NCBI GenBank assembly: GCA_902795255.1
Contig: CADBKS010000195.1
Coordinates: 1-5,543 of the forward strand
Reading direction: 5' to 3'
Length of the DNA: 5,543 nt
Source: an uncultured Chloroflexota bacterium
Lineage (GTDB): Bacteria > Chloroflexota > Anaerolineae > Anaerolineales > Anaerolineaceae
The position numbers and the translations under genes were made by a program. A model generated the notes under the pieces. That model saw nothing but the letters and a program-made list of their open reading frames with translations. It had not been told where the DNA came from and made no database searches. This document shows positions 5,485 to 5,543 of this stretch, in pieces (the first letter of the stretch is position 1; each line of letters begins with the position of its first letter).

Positions 5485-5543
5485 AGCCGAAGAGCTTTAG
5501 CATAATGCTTATCGGGAGCATGCTGCCGGACCTGAATATGTGC

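Overview
The window looks like chromosomal DNA of a moderately GC-rich Bacillota (Clostridia-like) bacterium. This rests on GGAGG-type ribosome binding sites, AT-rich -10 boxes set in otherwise GC-rich DNA, intrinsic terminators with long T runs, and the protein families present. The species cannot be fixed from sequence alone. No rRNA, tRNA, CRISPR array or complete transposase gene is visible.

Layout, left to right. Positions 1-214 hold no convincing gene, only short open frames running in from the edge and small hairpins. A minus-strand gene (215-1189) encodes a 324-residue soluble protein of unknown function. It is divergent from a plus-strand gene (1487-2122) for a six-helix membrane protein of the Pr6Pr / FAR-17a-AIG1-like type. 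The 297 bp between them hold a promoter candidate with one short palindrome in its spacer and another just after its -10 box. From 2123 to 2631 lies a 509 bp regulatory stretch, followed by the dominant gene, mgtA (2632-5343), a 903-residue P-type Mg2+-importing ATPase with all expected motifs. A 14 bp perfect-stem terminator closes it. A second hairpin (5466-5484) near the right edge is either the terminator of a convergent gene or an end of an IS200/IS605-like element.

The most interesting part is the mgtA leader. After a TATAAT box at 2194-2199 come a 25-codon leader ORF (2271-2348) ending in Pro-Pro-Ala-Asp and a strong intrinsic terminator (2374-2405) about 230 nt before mgtA. A perfect 8 nt complement to the terminator's 5' arm lies inside the leader ORF (2306-2313 with 2373-2380). 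Two hairpins sit between the complementary segments, so the alternative fold is a compact multibranched RNA. Past the terminator, a 31-codon acidic ORF with an excellent ribosome binding site (2428-2523) precedes mgtA. Together this looks like a translation-coupled transcription attenuator for Mg2+ uptake. It plays the role of the enterobacterial mgtL leader, but I do not recognise it as the M-box or any other described element. Mechanism and ligand are inference.
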